DNA of 64,000 bases from Muriicola sp. Z0-33 (GTDB lineage Bacteria; Bacteroidota; Bacteroidia; Flavobacteriales; Flavobacteriaceae): the NCBI RefSeq assembly GCF_026126425.1, contig NZ_JAFMPW010000001.1:434001-498000 (forward strand), read 5' to 3'. The position numbers were made by a program, and so were the translations under genes. A model generated the notes under the pieces. That model had not been told where the DNA came from, did not search any database, and was given only the letters and a program-made list of their open reading frames with translations. Positions 15,247-23,525 of this stretch are shown here, in pieces. Numbering within the stretch: the stretch's first letter is position 1; each line of letters opens with the position of its first letter.

Positions 15247-16395
15247 TTATGTATTAACTTTTAGAGATATTTGCATAATAGTACCTTCTTTCCCTGAGCT
15301 CAGTACTTTGATTTTGCCTTGGTGATATTCTTCTACAATTCTTTTAACCAAAGATAGCCCTAATCCCCAACCTCTTTTTTTTGTAGTCACCCCAGGATTA
15401 AATATGGTATTGAATTCGCTTTTGGGCATACCATGGCCCGTATCAGAAACCAGAACGTTTACATACTTACCCTCAGGAATTATTTCTATAGCAATGTGTC
15501 CTTTACCTTTCATTGCATCAATACCATTTTTAACTAAATTTTCAATGGTCCAGTTATAGAGAGAACTGTTTAGTAACACAGGGAGTTTTTCAACCCTGGA
15601 AGTAAAAGAGAAATGAATAAGTTTGGAGCTCCTTAGTTTTAAATAATCATAGGCATCTCTGGTTTCTTTAACAATGTCCGATTCCTGTAATTTGGGAAGG
15701 GAACCAATTTTTGAAAACCTTTCTGTTATGGTTTGTAACCGGCCAATATCTTTCTCTATTTCTTTAGTAATGTCAGGATTGATATCCTCTGTCTTTAAAA
15801 TTTCGTTCCACCCGAGTAGAGAGGTAAGTGGAGTGCCTATCTGATGTGCAGTTTCCTTGGCCATGCCCGCCCATAGTTTATTCTGTTCAGAGGCCTTATT
15901 GGTTTTAAAAAAGAAAAATATCACCGCGCCAAAAAGAAAAATAATCAGAAGCAACGCTATCGGGTAATATTTAAGCTTGTTCAGGACCTCAGAGTTACCG
16001 TAATACAAAGTAGCCAGATGTTCCCCTTTATCGTCCATCATTATGGGATTATTTTCATTTTTGAACTGTTCCATTTTTCGGAGCAGGTATACGGTATCTT
16101 TAGCTAATTCCGGAGGAATGTTATTGGTTTTCATTGTACCGTCCCTATTGACTAAAATCATGGGAGTGGAAGTATTATTTTGAAAGACCCTAAGAGTAAG
16201 GTTACCCGGATCGGCATCTGCAGGCATAGAAAGAAATTCTGATTGGGCAGTGGCCCAAATCTCCATTTTATAGCGCTCTTCTTCCTTGAATTTTCTAAAA
16301 AAACTATTTGTATTCCATAGTATAAGGCTCACGATAACAAAGGATGCTATCAATAAAAATACGTTGGAAGTTTTTCTTTTAGGATTAAAATTCAT
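15247..16395 (-). CDS. Membrane sensor histidine kinase (orphan)
   Basis: 382 residues. TM1 (about 12-28) and TM2 (about 145-163) flank a periplasmic sensor region of about 115 residues. The H-box is AKETAHQIGTPLTSLLGW (phosphorylatable His near 184), then the ATPase boxes NLVKNGIDAM, DTGHGMP and GWGLGLSLVKRIVEEYH. There is no response-regulator gene beside it, so the partner is encoded elsewhere. Cotranscribed with the tail-anchored zinc-ribbon gene, which may be functionally linked. Divergent from the flavin reductase gene. Confidence 0.92.
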   Translation of the reverse strand: MNFNPKRKTSNVFLLIASFVIVSLILWNTNSFFRKFKEEERYKMEIWATAQSEFLSMPADADPGNLTLRVFQNNTSTPMILVNRDGTMKTNNIPPELAKDTVYLLRKMEQFKNENNPIMMDDKGEHLATLYYGNSEVLNKLKYYPIALLLIIFLFGAVIFFFFKTNKASEQNKLWAGMAKETAHQIGTPLTSLLGWNEILKTEDINPDITKEIEKDIGRLQTITERFSKIGSLPKLQESDIVKETRDAYDYLKLRSSKLIHFSFTSRVEKLPVLLNSSLYNWTIENLVKNGIDAMKGKGHIAIEIIPEGKYVNVLVSDTGHGMPKSEFNTIFNPGVTTKKRGWGLGLSLVKRIVEEYHQGKIKVLSSGKEGTIMQISLKVNT

Positions 16396-16489
16396 CCTGC
16401 TGTTTAATGTTCTTTAAAGATAACTTAATTTGATATAAAATGTTGTATATCCATGCTCGATTGCTGTTTTAATTAGGGTGCAATTTATG

Positions 16490-16497
16490 TACCTTTG
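16490..16497 (+). promoter_or_regulatory. -7 element of the flavin-reductase gene; probable leaderless mRNA
   Basis: TACCTTTG matches TAnnTTTG, with a T-run at 16467-16470 as a weak -33 partner (19-base spacing). The expected start site (16502-16506) coincides with the ATG at 16505. Confidence 0.5.
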
Positions 16498-16504
16498 CTG
16501 CACT

Positions 16505-17398
16505 ATGGATACTACAATTTCGCTGCTACCTTCCGAACTTGCAATTAGCAAATTACACGGATATTTATTAGGTGCGGTAGGCCCAAGACCAATTGCATTT
16601 GCCAGTACAATGAATGCATCGGGAATTCCCAATTTATCCCCATTTAGCTTTTTTAATGTATTCAGCGCCAACCCTCCAATACTTATTTTTTCGCCTGCGA
16701 GGCGAGTAAGAGATAATACTATAAAACATACCCTGGAAAACGTTCTGCAAACACCTGAGGTAGTGATAAATATTGTGGATTATGACATGGTTCAGCAAAT
16801 GTCATTATCCAGTACGGAATATGGCACAGAAGTGAACGAATTTAAAAAGGCCGGCCTTACTATGCAGAAATCAGATTTAGTTAAACCCTTTAGAGTGGCT
16901 GAATCTCCGGTTCAATTTGAATGTAAAGTAACAAAGGTTGAGGCGCTTGGCAAAGATGGAGGCGCAGGGAATCTGGTGTTTTCTGAGGTCGTAAAAATAC
17001 ATATAAAAGAAAGTATTCTGGATGAAAATGGTGCCATAGACCAATATAAAATAGATCAGGTAGCCCGTATGGGCGGCAACTGGTATACACGTGCAAATAC
17101 AGGATTATTTGAAGTGCCTAAACCACTCTCTTCATTAGGGATTGGTGTAGACCAGATTCCCGAAGATATTAGAAAAAGTAATGTGTTAACGGGCAATGAT
17201 CTTGGGATGCTTGGCAATATTGAAAAAACACCTTCCAAAGAAGAGGTTCTTAAGTTTCTGGATGAGCATGTGGAAATAAGAAGGCTTTTAAGCGCTGATG
17301 ATCAGAAACAGCTACACAAATATGCTCAGGGATTATTGGAAGACAATAAGGTCCTGGAAGCCTGGAAAGCGCTGTTAGCAGATAGAATTACCAGGTAA
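16505..17398 (+). CDS. Flavin reductase-like FMN-binding protein
   Basis: About 297 residues. The N-terminal 200 residues have the flavin-reductase fold with the FMN-binding signature AVGPRPIAFASTMNASGIPN (residues near 24-43) and SPFSFFNVFSANPPILIF. The family includes NAD(P)H:flavin oxidoreductases and split-barrel flavoproteins. Residues about 225-297 are an extra helical C-terminal tail. The ATG at 16505 is chosen over 16478 because a promoter element covers the upstream region and homologues begin near this point. A methyltransferase follows 2 bases later, so they form an operon. Confidence 0.88.
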   Translation: MDTTISLLPSELAISKLHGYLLGAVGPRPIAFASTMNASGIPNLSPFSFFNVFSANPPILIFSPARRVRDNTIKHTLENVLQTPEVVINIVDYDMVQQMSLSSTEYGTEVNEFKKAGLTMQKSDLVKPFRVAESPVQFECKVTKVEALGKDGGAGNLVFSEVVKIHIKESILDENGAIDQYKIDQVARMGGNWYTRANTGLFEVPKPLSSLGIGVDQIPEDIRKSNVLTGNDLGMLGNIEKTPSKEEVLKFLDEHVEIRRLLSADDQKQLHKYAQGLLEDNKVLEAWKALLADRITR

Positions 17399-17400
17399 GC

Positions 17401-18207
17401 ATGGAGCTGAAAAGGATACAATTATTCGAATTTGAAGATTTTAACTGGTTTCCCGATTGGTTAAGAACCTGTATGACGAATCTTATTGTTTTATTACAGC
17501 GTATGCTGGGAACCAGCGAAGTACTCGCTAAGCTTATTGCCAATGTACTTAAAAATCAGGGGATTTCTCAGATAACAGATTTAGGATCCGGTTCCGGGGG
17601 CGTAATGCCCGATGTACTTCAGATATTAAAGGAAGATTCCGAGCTTAATGAAGTTAGGCTGGTTATGACCGACTTATATCCGAACGCCAGCATATTGAAG
17701 AAGTTTAATGAAAACAAGGATGATAGTATCTCATATGACCCGAGCTCGGTAGACGCTACCAACTTTTCCTCAGCACCAGAAGGTCTTAAAACAATGGTGA
17801 ATAGTTTTCACCATATGCCGCCAGATAAAGCCAGGAAAATTTTGGCATCAGCACAAGAGCATAAGCAACCCCTGTTGATTTATGAATTGGGAGACAATAA
17901 ACTCCCTGTTTTGCTATGGTGGTTTTTATTGCCTGTTAGCCTGATTATACTGATGATCATGGTGCTTTTTATGACACCATTTGTAAAACCTCTGACCTGG
18001 CAACAACTGGTGTTTACCTATTTAATACCCATAATTCCGGTCTGCTATGCCTGGGATGGCCAGGCGTCATTGCCCAGAATCTATTCCCTGAAAGATATGG
18101 AGATACTCCTGAGTGAGCTTAATCCCCAGAATTATGTCTGGACCAAAGGATACGCAAAAAAAAATAGTAAAAAGCAAGGGATTTATGTAATGGGATTGCC
18201 CAAGTAA
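17401..18207 (+). CDS. Class I SAM-dependent methyltransferase with membrane segments
   Basis: 268 residues. Motif I is DLGSGSGG (about residue 60), followed by MTDLYPNA and NSFHHMPP, a standard class I methyltransferase core. Two hydrophobic segments (about 178-200 and 205-222, e.g. LLWWFLLPVSLIILMIM) are inserted before the last strands, so the enzyme is probably bound to the inner membrane. Substrate unknown; a lipid or quinone-like substrate would fit. It starts 2 bases after the flavin reductase stop, so the two probably act together. Confidence 0.85.
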   Translation: MELKRIQLFEFEDFNWFPDWLRTCMTNLIVLLQRMLGTSEVLAKLIANVLKNQGISQITDLGSGSGGVMPDVLQILKEDSELNEVRLVMTDLYPNASILKKFNENKDDSISYDPSSVDATNFSSAPEGLKTMVNSFHHMPPDKARKILASAQEHKQPLLIYELGDNKLPVLLWWFLLPVSLIILMIMVLFMTPFVKPLTWQQLVFTYLIPIIPVCYAWDGQASLPRIYSLKDMEILLSELNPQNYVWTKGYAKKNSKKQGIYVMGLPK

Positions 18208-18245
18208 GAGATATAATTAATAATTTGCACTAATTAAATAAAACA

Positions 18246-18623
18246 ATGGAAATTCAAGGAACAATAAAGAAGATAGATGAAACCAAAACCTTCGGGAATA
18301 ATGGTTTTAGGAAAAGAGAAGTGGTGCTTACCACGGAAGAACAATACCCCCAGCATATTTTGGTTGAGTTTGTACAGGATAAGACCGATTTATTAAATAG
18401 TTATAGCGTTGGACAGCAGGTAAAAATCAGTATTAACATCCGCGGCAGAGAATGGACCAATCCGCAGGGTGAGGTGAAGTATTTTAATTCTATTCAGGGA
18501 TGGCGTATTGAAAGCATACAGAGCGATGCCAGCCCGGAAGGGATGCCACCGGTACCTCCAATGGAGGCTTTTGAACCTGCAGATAATCTGAAAGAAGAGG
18601 ATCATGATGATCTGCCATTTTAG
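18246..18623 (+). CDS. DUF3127 protein, OB-fold-like with SSB-type acidic tail
   Basis: 125 residues. The start MEIQGTIKKIDETKTFG, KREVVLTTEEQYPQ and FNSIQGWRIE match DUF3127, a Bacteroidota family predicted to have a single-stranded-DNA-binding-like OB fold. After a Pro-rich linker the last nine residues are EEDHDDLPF, strikingly like the acidic C-terminal tip of SSB (DDDIPF) that recruits repair proteins. Monocistronic with a strong terminator 25 bases downstream. Confidence 0.88.
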   Translation: MEIQGTIKKIDETKTFGNNGFRKREVVLTTEEQYPQHILVEFVQDKTDLLNSYSVGQQVKISINIRGREWTNPQGEVKYFNSIQGWRIESIQSDASPEGMPPVPPMEAFEPADNLKEEDHDDLPF

Positions 18624-18646
18624 AAATATTGATCGAAGTAAAAATC

Positions 18647-18683
18647 AACCCGTCTTATGCTATTAATAGGACGGGTTTTTTAT
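18647..18683 (+). terminator. Terminator after the DUF3127 gene
   Basis: AACCCGTC (18647-18654) pairs with GACGGGTT (18670-18677), with an inner TTAT/ATAG partial pairing, followed by TTTTTT. Confidence 0.88.
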
Positions 18684-18720
18684 TTTGAGGACCAAAATGT
18701 ATTACACTAATGTCTAAAGA

Positions 18721-19377
18721 TTGAAAGGAAAAGAAACCAACATAGCATTTCTTACTCAAACCCTGATATTTCCACCGGTGGAAAATGCCAATGCTGAAGG
18801 ATTACTGGCGGTTGGTGGTGATCTTAGTCCGGAACGGCTAAAATTAGCTTATAGTGAAGGTATATTTCCATGGTTTAACGAAGACTCCCTGATTTTATGG
18901 TGGAGTCCAGATCCAAGAATGGTGCTGTTTCCAAATAAAATAAAAGTTTCCAGGACCATGAATAAGATTCTGAAATCGGATAAATTCCAGTTGAGTCAGA
19001 ATACCTGCTTTAAAGAAGTTTTGGAGCATTGCTCAACGGTAGCTAGAAAGGGACAGCAGGGTACCTGGATTACCCAAACTATGAAAGCCGCATATCTTAC
19101 ATTACACGAAAAGGGTTTGGCAAAATCATATGAGGTTTGGGAAGAGGGGGAATTGGTTGGAGGATTGTACGGGATAGATTTGGGTCATGTATTTTGCGGG
19201 GAAAGTATGTTTAGCCTTAAAAGCAATGCCTCTAAGTTTGCATTCATTCATCTTGCAAGGGAATTGGAGGAAAAGAATTACAAGCTTATAGATTGTCAGA
19301 TGTATACTCCTCATTTAGAGAGTTTGGGTGCCGAAGATATTTCACGAAAGGAATTTATTGAAATCCTTAAAAACTAA
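18721..19377 (+). CDS. aat: Leucyl/phenylalanyl-tRNA-protein transferase, TTG start
   Basis: About 218 residues. Family signatures are FPPVENANAEGLLAVGGDL, FPWFNEDSLILWWSPDPRMVL (in part), GTWITQTMKAAY and GGLYGIDLGHVFCGESMFS. The enzyme adds Leu or Phe from aminoacyl-tRNA to N-terminal Arg/Lys of proteins, marking them for ClpAP-type degradation. There is no ATG at the N-terminus: an in-frame stop lies at 18715-18717, and TTG at 18721 is the only usual start before the conserved region. A nearby ATG at 18710 leads to a stop after four codons in another frame. Confidence 0.95.
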   Translation: MKGKETNIAFLTQTLIFPPVENANAEGLLAVGGDLSPERLKLAYSEGIFPWFNEDSLILWWSPDPRMVLFPNKIKVSRTMNKILKSDKFQLSQNTCFKEVLEHCSTVARKGQQGTWITQTMKAAYLTLHEKGLAKSYEVWEEGELVGGLYGIDLGHVFCGESMFSLKSNASKFAFIHLARELEEKNYKLIDCQMYTPHLESLGAEDISRKEFIEILKN

Positions 19378-19959
19378 CTAGTACAGTATGTGGTCATAAT
19401 TTGGAGGCAATGCGCGCCTAATGCTAATCAACTTTCCATCGGCATTAAAATTGGCCTTATAACTATTCCAATCACCTTCTTTTTTACCCCTTATAATAAT
19501 TAGATATTGAATATCTGGCAGTAAGAGGTTCTGAAAGGCATTCTTAACGACTTCTCTCGCGCCGGCTGTTTTTTTTACTTGGTATTCCTGATACATCCGT
19601 CTTATTTTGGATTGTTCAAAATGCTCGTTGAAATAGGAACCAATATTTGTGTGGGTGTCTGATGGAATATCAATAGTTTTAACTCTAAAGCCAAGATTTA
19701 AAAGAACACCATCATGATTAAAGTTCATATAATAATGCAATCTGTTCTGTTTAAACTTTAATCTGTATTGAGACTCGGCGTTCTCTGTTTCCTTGTAGAA
19801 GCGCAACTGTTTTATTCCTTCATCGGGGATTAGTTGCGGATCTTTTAATGCGGGAAATTGTGATTTTTTAATTCTATGTTCGCCTTCAAACCCATCTTGT
19901 GAAAAGCAAAAACAGCCAATGGCAAACAAGGGTATAAATAATTTGAGTTTCACATCCAT
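19378..19959 (-). CDS. Hypothetical secreted protein
   Basis: About 193 residues with a clear signal peptide (MDVKLKLFIPLFAIGCFCFSQ). The mature part has no recognised domain; it contains many charged residues and a segment resembling flavobacterial periplasmic proteins (FQNLLLPDIQYLIIIRGKK). The ATG at 19959 gives the signal peptide; an earlier in-frame ATG would extend into the 3' end of tag. It sits downstream of tag on the same strand with 28 bases between, so may be cotranscribed. It ends next to the convergent aat stop. Confidence 0.65.
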   Translation of the reverse strand: MDVKLKLFIPLFAIGCFCFSQDGFEGEHRIKKSQFPALKDPQLIPDEGIKQLRFYKETENAESQYRLKFKQNRLHYYMNFNHDGVLLNLGFRVKTIDIPSDTHTNIGSYFNEHFEQSKIRRMYQEYQVKKTAGAREVVKNAFQNLLLPDIQYLIIIRGKKEGDWNSYKANFNADGKLISIRRALPPNYDHILY

Positions 19960-19987
19960 TTTAATTGATATTATACGCAACAACTTA

Positions 19988-20548
19988 CTACACCTGATGA
20001 TATCGAAAACAACTTGTCTCATGGTCGTTGACCATCCCGGTTGCCTGCATATGGGCATAGACCACCGTACTCCCGACAAATTTGAAGCCGCGCCGTTTTA
20101 AATCTTTACTCAGGCTATCAGAAAGTGCCGTGGTGGATGGTCCTTCCATATAATTTTTTAATTTATTCTTAATTGGTTTCCCATCTACAAAACCCCAGAT
20201 ATATGTGCTAAAACTCCCAAATTCTTCCTGCACCTTCATAAAAGCTACAGCATTGGAAATAGTAGCCTTAATTTTCAGCTTGTTCCGGATGATGCCGGCA
20301 TCTTGCAAAAGGAGGTCAATTTTTGATTGGTCGTAATTGGCGATCTTTTTGTAGTTAAAATTATCAAAGGCAAGTCTGAAATTTTCGCGCTTTTTAAGAA
20401 TAGTAAGCCAGCTAAGGCCTGCCTGGAAAGTTTCAAGAATCAAAAATTCAAATAAGGTAGCATCATCCCTTACCGGAACTCCCCACTCCAGGTCATGATA
20501 GGCCTCATAGAGGTCATTGCCAAGGCACCAGCCGCATTTTTGTTTCAT
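19988..20548 (-). CDS. tag: DNA-3-methyladenine glycosylase I
   Basis: 186 residues. N-terminal KCGWCLGNDLYEAYHDLEWG holds the first Cys and His of the zinc site and the Trp/Glu of the 3-methyladenine pocket; LETFQAGLSWLTIL is the family core helix and C-terminal VNDHETSCF supplies the remaining His/Cys ligands. The enzyme excises alkylated adenine in base-excision repair. An alkyltransferase-like gene (56587) elsewhere in the window serves a related repair task. Cytoplasmic, full length. Confidence 0.96.
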   Translation of the reverse strand: MKQKCGWCLGNDLYEAYHDLEWGVPVRDDATLFEFLILETFQAGLSWLTILKKRENFRLAFDNFNYKKIANYDQSKIDLLLQDAGIIRNKLKIKATISNAVAFMKVQEEFGSFSTYIWGFVDGKPIKNKLKNYMEGPSTTALSDSLSKDLKRRGFKFVGSTVVYAHMQATGMVNDHETSCFRYHQV

Positions 20549-20656
20549 AAAACAGGATTATACCCTAAAGATATGGCAATATTTTCTAAAGGTGAGGATA
20601 TCCTACAGGGATAAAAGTAAGACATATCACGGTGCTTTGGATGACGTCCCATTTGT

Positions 20657-21019
20657 CTAAGGCTCATACAGAACCAACTCTCCACTTTGTAATGCCAGTT
20701 CCAGATTTGCAGCTACCTCAGGAAGATAATTAAAGAATTTCCTGCCGTTGGTTCTTTTTAAGTAAACTCTGGTATTGCCATCTTCCAATTGTTCTGATGC
20801 CGTAATTTTTACCCGGTTGTCATAAACGCTCTTGTAATTCGCAATTCCTCTTTTTTTGATTATGAAATTTAGTCTCGGAAAATTAAGGTGATTAAAAGAG
20901 TGGCCTTTAGGTGCCTTGATAATAAGGATCTTACCCACCACATCTTTCTCGGTAACATTTTGAGCTTCAGCAAATTGTACAATCAAAACAGCGATAAAAA
21001 AAATTAGTGCATTTCTCAT
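20657..21019 (-). CDS. Hypothetical small secreted protein
   Basis: 120 residues with a signal peptide (MRNALIFFIAVLIVQFAEA, cleaved before QNVTEKD). The mature 100 residues are basic and beta-rich (KILIIKAPKGHSFNHLNFPR, RVYLKRTNGRKFFNYLP). I know no function. It stands alone, divergent from the TetR-regulated efflux operon. Confidence 0.6.
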   Translation of the reverse strand: MRNALIFFIAVLIVQFAEAQNVTEKDVVGKILIIKAPKGHSFNHLNFPRLNFIIKKRGIANYKSVYDNRVKITASEQLEDGNTRVYLKRTNGRKFFNYLPEVAANLELALQSGELVLYEP

Positions 21020-21119
21020 ATCATTTTCAATTTAGGGATCAATCTGATTAAATAAGATAAAATAATAGTAAAAAACAAAATTATATTAGCAATACTCTCG
21101 TTAAATAAAAGTTAAACAA

Positions 21120-21150
21120 TTAGAATATGATAGTAATACTATTATATTTG
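21120..21150 (+). promoter_or_regulatory. Promoter and candidate TetR operator of the efflux operon
   Basis: TATATTTG at 21143-21150 is an exact -7 element; TTAG at 21120-21123 is a weak -33 at 19-base spacing. The spacer holds the palindrome ATAGTA-A-TACTAT (21130-21142), which extends with one mismatch pair to 23 bases (21125-21147). Its position between the promoter elements suits repression by the TetR protein encoded just downstream. Confidence 0.7.
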
Positions 21151-21173
21151 TCCTCGATATAGAAACCTATGAT

Positions 21174-21860
21174 ATGAAACATCTACTACAAAACATAAAG
21201 ATCGGTGTAAATGAAAAGACCTTTGTAAAAGATCCTGAGTCGTCAGATCTGGGTAAAAGAATTATCGAAAATAGTATCATGATGATACATGAATTGGGGT
21301 TCGAGCATTTTACTTTTAAAAAAGTAGGTGCCAAAATAGGTTCCAACGAAAGTTCGGTATACCGTTATTTTGAAAATAAACACAAATTATTGCTCTATTT
21401 AACATCCTGGTATTGGGGTTGGCTAGAATATCAGTTGGTATTTACCACTAATAGTATCTCCGATTCACAGGAGAAACTAAAATCTGCCATTAAGGTTTTA
21501 ACGCAAACAGTTTCCTTAGATGCTTCATTTTCCCACATAAATGAAGTAATGCTAAATGAAATTGTAATTAATGAATACTCTAAATCTTATCTGACCAAAG
21601 AAGTTGATGAAGAGAATAAAGAAGGATATTTTGAAATTTACAAAAGACTGATAATCAGAATGGTAGAAATGATCATAGCGGTCGACCCTGATTACCCATA
21701 TCCTCATAGCCTGTCGAGTACGGTATTGGAGGGGTCTTTACATCAGTATTTCCTAAAAGAGCATTTTCCGTCTTTGACAGATTGTGATCAACATATCAGC
21801 CCTACCCAATATCTTACTCATTTAGTTTTTAACTCACTTAATACCGGCGATAATGGCTAA
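21174..21860 (+). CDS. TetR/AcrR family transcriptional regulator
   Basis: 228 residues. The helix-turn-helix occupies about residues 28-72 (GKRIIENSIMMIHELGFEHF, KKVGAKIGSNESSVYRYFEN), ending in the typical YRYFENKHKLLLYL segment. The C-terminal ligand-binding part is unremarkable. It is the first gene of the operon and overlaps the ABC gene by 8 bases, so it most likely autoregulates the exporter in response to an unknown ligand. A well-placed palindromic operator is visible in its promoter. Confidence 0.9.
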   Translation: MKHLLQNIKIGVNEKTFVKDPESSDLGKRIIENSIMMIHELGFEHFTFKKVGAKIGSNESSVYRYFENKHKLLLYLTSWYWGWLEYQLVFTTNSISDSQEKLKSAIKVLTQTVSLDASFSHINEVMLNEIVINEYSKSYLTKEVDEENKEGYFEIYKRLIIRMVEMIIAVDPDYPYPHSLSSTVLEGSLHQYFLKEHFPSLTDCDQHISPTQYLTHLVFNSLNTGDNG

Positions 21861-23520
21861 AACAATAATGACCGCCTGGCAGCGGCTTTTAGGACTTCTT
21901 AAGCTTGATAAAAGAGACGTACTCCAGGTTTTTTACTATGCCGTTTTTGCCGGCTTGGTTAACCTCTCTCTCCCTTTGGGAATTCAGGCGATTATTAATC
22001 TTATTCAAGGGGCCCAAATAAGTACGTCCTGGATCGTCCTTGTGGTGCTTGTTACATTAGGGGTAGCATTTGGTGGAATATTGCAATTGATGCAAATCAG
22101 GATTATTGAAAATATTCAGCAAAAAATCTTTACCAGATCTTCCTTTGAGTTTGCTTACCGTTTTCCAAAAATAAAAATGAAGGAGCTCAGGAATTTTTAT
22201 CCACCAGAACTGGCCAATAGATTTTTTGATACTTTGACAGTGCAAAAAGGACTTTCCAAAATTTTGGTTGATTTTCCTGCCGCCCTACTGCAAATCGTTT
22301 TTGGCCTTGTTCTACTTTCTTTCTATCACCCCTTCTTTATAATCTACGGATTTTTACTATTAATACTCATCTATCTTGTATTTAAGTTTACTGCCCAAAG
22401 GGGCCTGGAAACCAGTTTGGAGGAGTCGCAAAGCAAATACAAAGTGGCCCATTGGATACAAGAGGTAGCCAGGTCTGTGGTAAGTTTTAAGCTGTCGGGC
22501 AAAACAAGTCTGGCAATGGATAAGAACGATGTTTTGATAACAGATTATCTAAATTCCAGAGAAAGTCATTTCAAGATTCTCGTATTACAATTTATCCAAA
22601 TGATAGGTTTTAAGGTCCTGGTGACCCTGGGATTGCTCTTGATTGGTGGTCTTTTGGTCTTGAACCAGGAAATGAATATAGGACAGTTTGTAGCTGCTGA
22701 GATTATAATTTTACTTGTCATAACTTCAGTAGAGAAGCTCATTTTGGGTCTTGAAACATTTTATGACCTGCTTACCTCTTTGGAGAAACTTGGACAGGTT
22801 GTAGATAAGGAGTTAGAGCCACAGGAAGGGGAAACGCCCATTAAACTAGAAGAAGGTTTTGATGTGGAACTTAAAAACGTGACTTACTCTGTTCCCGGAA
22901 GAACACAACCAATCGTGGATAATATTTCCATGAAGATTACCCCTAGTTGTGCTATATTATTGGATGGTAGCACAGGCTCTGGAAAATCTACCCTCTTAAG
23001 ACTTATCACTGGCATCATTGAACCAGATTCCGGTAATATTTTTGTAAATAATGTTTCCCTGAAATCTTTAAATCTCAATCACTATAGAGCCCAAATGGGA
23101 CAGTCATTAACCGAAGAATCGCCTTTCGAAGGCAGCATTTTAGAGAACATCACCTTCGGCGACAAAAACATAACAGATCAGCAGGTGTACTGGGCTCTGG
23201 AAAAGGTAAAACTTACCAGTTTTGTTAAGGAACAACCCTATGGTTTAAAAACCACTTTGTATCCTGAAGGGAAACAAATTCCTTATGTAATTTCAAAGAA
23301 AATTGTGCTGGCAAGAAGCCTGGTAAGGAAACCTAAATTACTCATTCTCAAAGATCCGTTAGATCAGTTCGACTCAAATGAGTACAACGAGATCATGGAA
23401 TTTTTAACAGACAGATCTAACCCCTGGGCATTGATTGTAGTCAGCCAAAATGATGCTTGGAAAAAAGGTTGTACAAGAATTATAACCATGGAAGAGGGTA
23501 AAATTGTAAACGAAAGTTAA
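21853..23520 (+). CDS. HlyB-like ABC exporter subunit with degenerate ATPase motifs
   Basis: 555 residues: transmembrane domain (about 20-310, five to six segments) fused to an ATP-binding domain (about 335-555). There is no N-terminal C39 peptidase domain. Walker A is intact (GSTGSGKST, about 372-380), but the signature LSGGQ is IPYVI (about 476-480), the Walker B/catalytic DE is KD (LLILKDP, 496-502) and the H-loop His is Gln (Q532). It may bind but hydrolyse ATP poorly, or rely on a different mechanism. The gene order with HlyD and TolC partners indicates a three-part export system across both membranes. Confidence 0.88.
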   Translation: MAKTIMTAWQRLLGLLKLDKRDVLQVFYYAVFAGLVNLSLPLGIQAIINLIQGAQISTSWIVLVVLVTLGVAFGGILQLMQIRIIENIQQKIFTRSSFEFAYRFPKIKMKELRNFYPPELANRFFDTLTVQKGLSKILVDFPAALLQIVFGLVLLSFYHPFFIIYGFLLLILIYLVFKFTAQRGLETSLEESQSKYKVAHWIQEVARSVVSFKLSGKTSLAMDKNDVLITDYLNSRESHFKILVLQFIQMIGFKVLVTLGLLLIGGLLVLNQEMNIGQFVAAEIIILLVITSVEKLILGLETFYDLLTSLEKLGQVVDKELEPQEGETPIKLEEGFDVELKNVTYSVPGRTQPIVDNISMKITPSCAILLDGSTGSGKSTLLRLITGIIEPDSGNIFVNNVSLKSLNLNHYRAQMGQSLTEESPFEGSILENITFGDKNITDQQVYWALEKVKLTSFVKEQPYGLKTTLYPEGKQIPYVISKKIVLARSLVRKPKLLILKDPLDQFDSNEYNEIMEFLTDRSNPWALIVVSQNDAWKKGCTRIITMEEGKIVNES

Positions 23521-23525
23521 TAATC

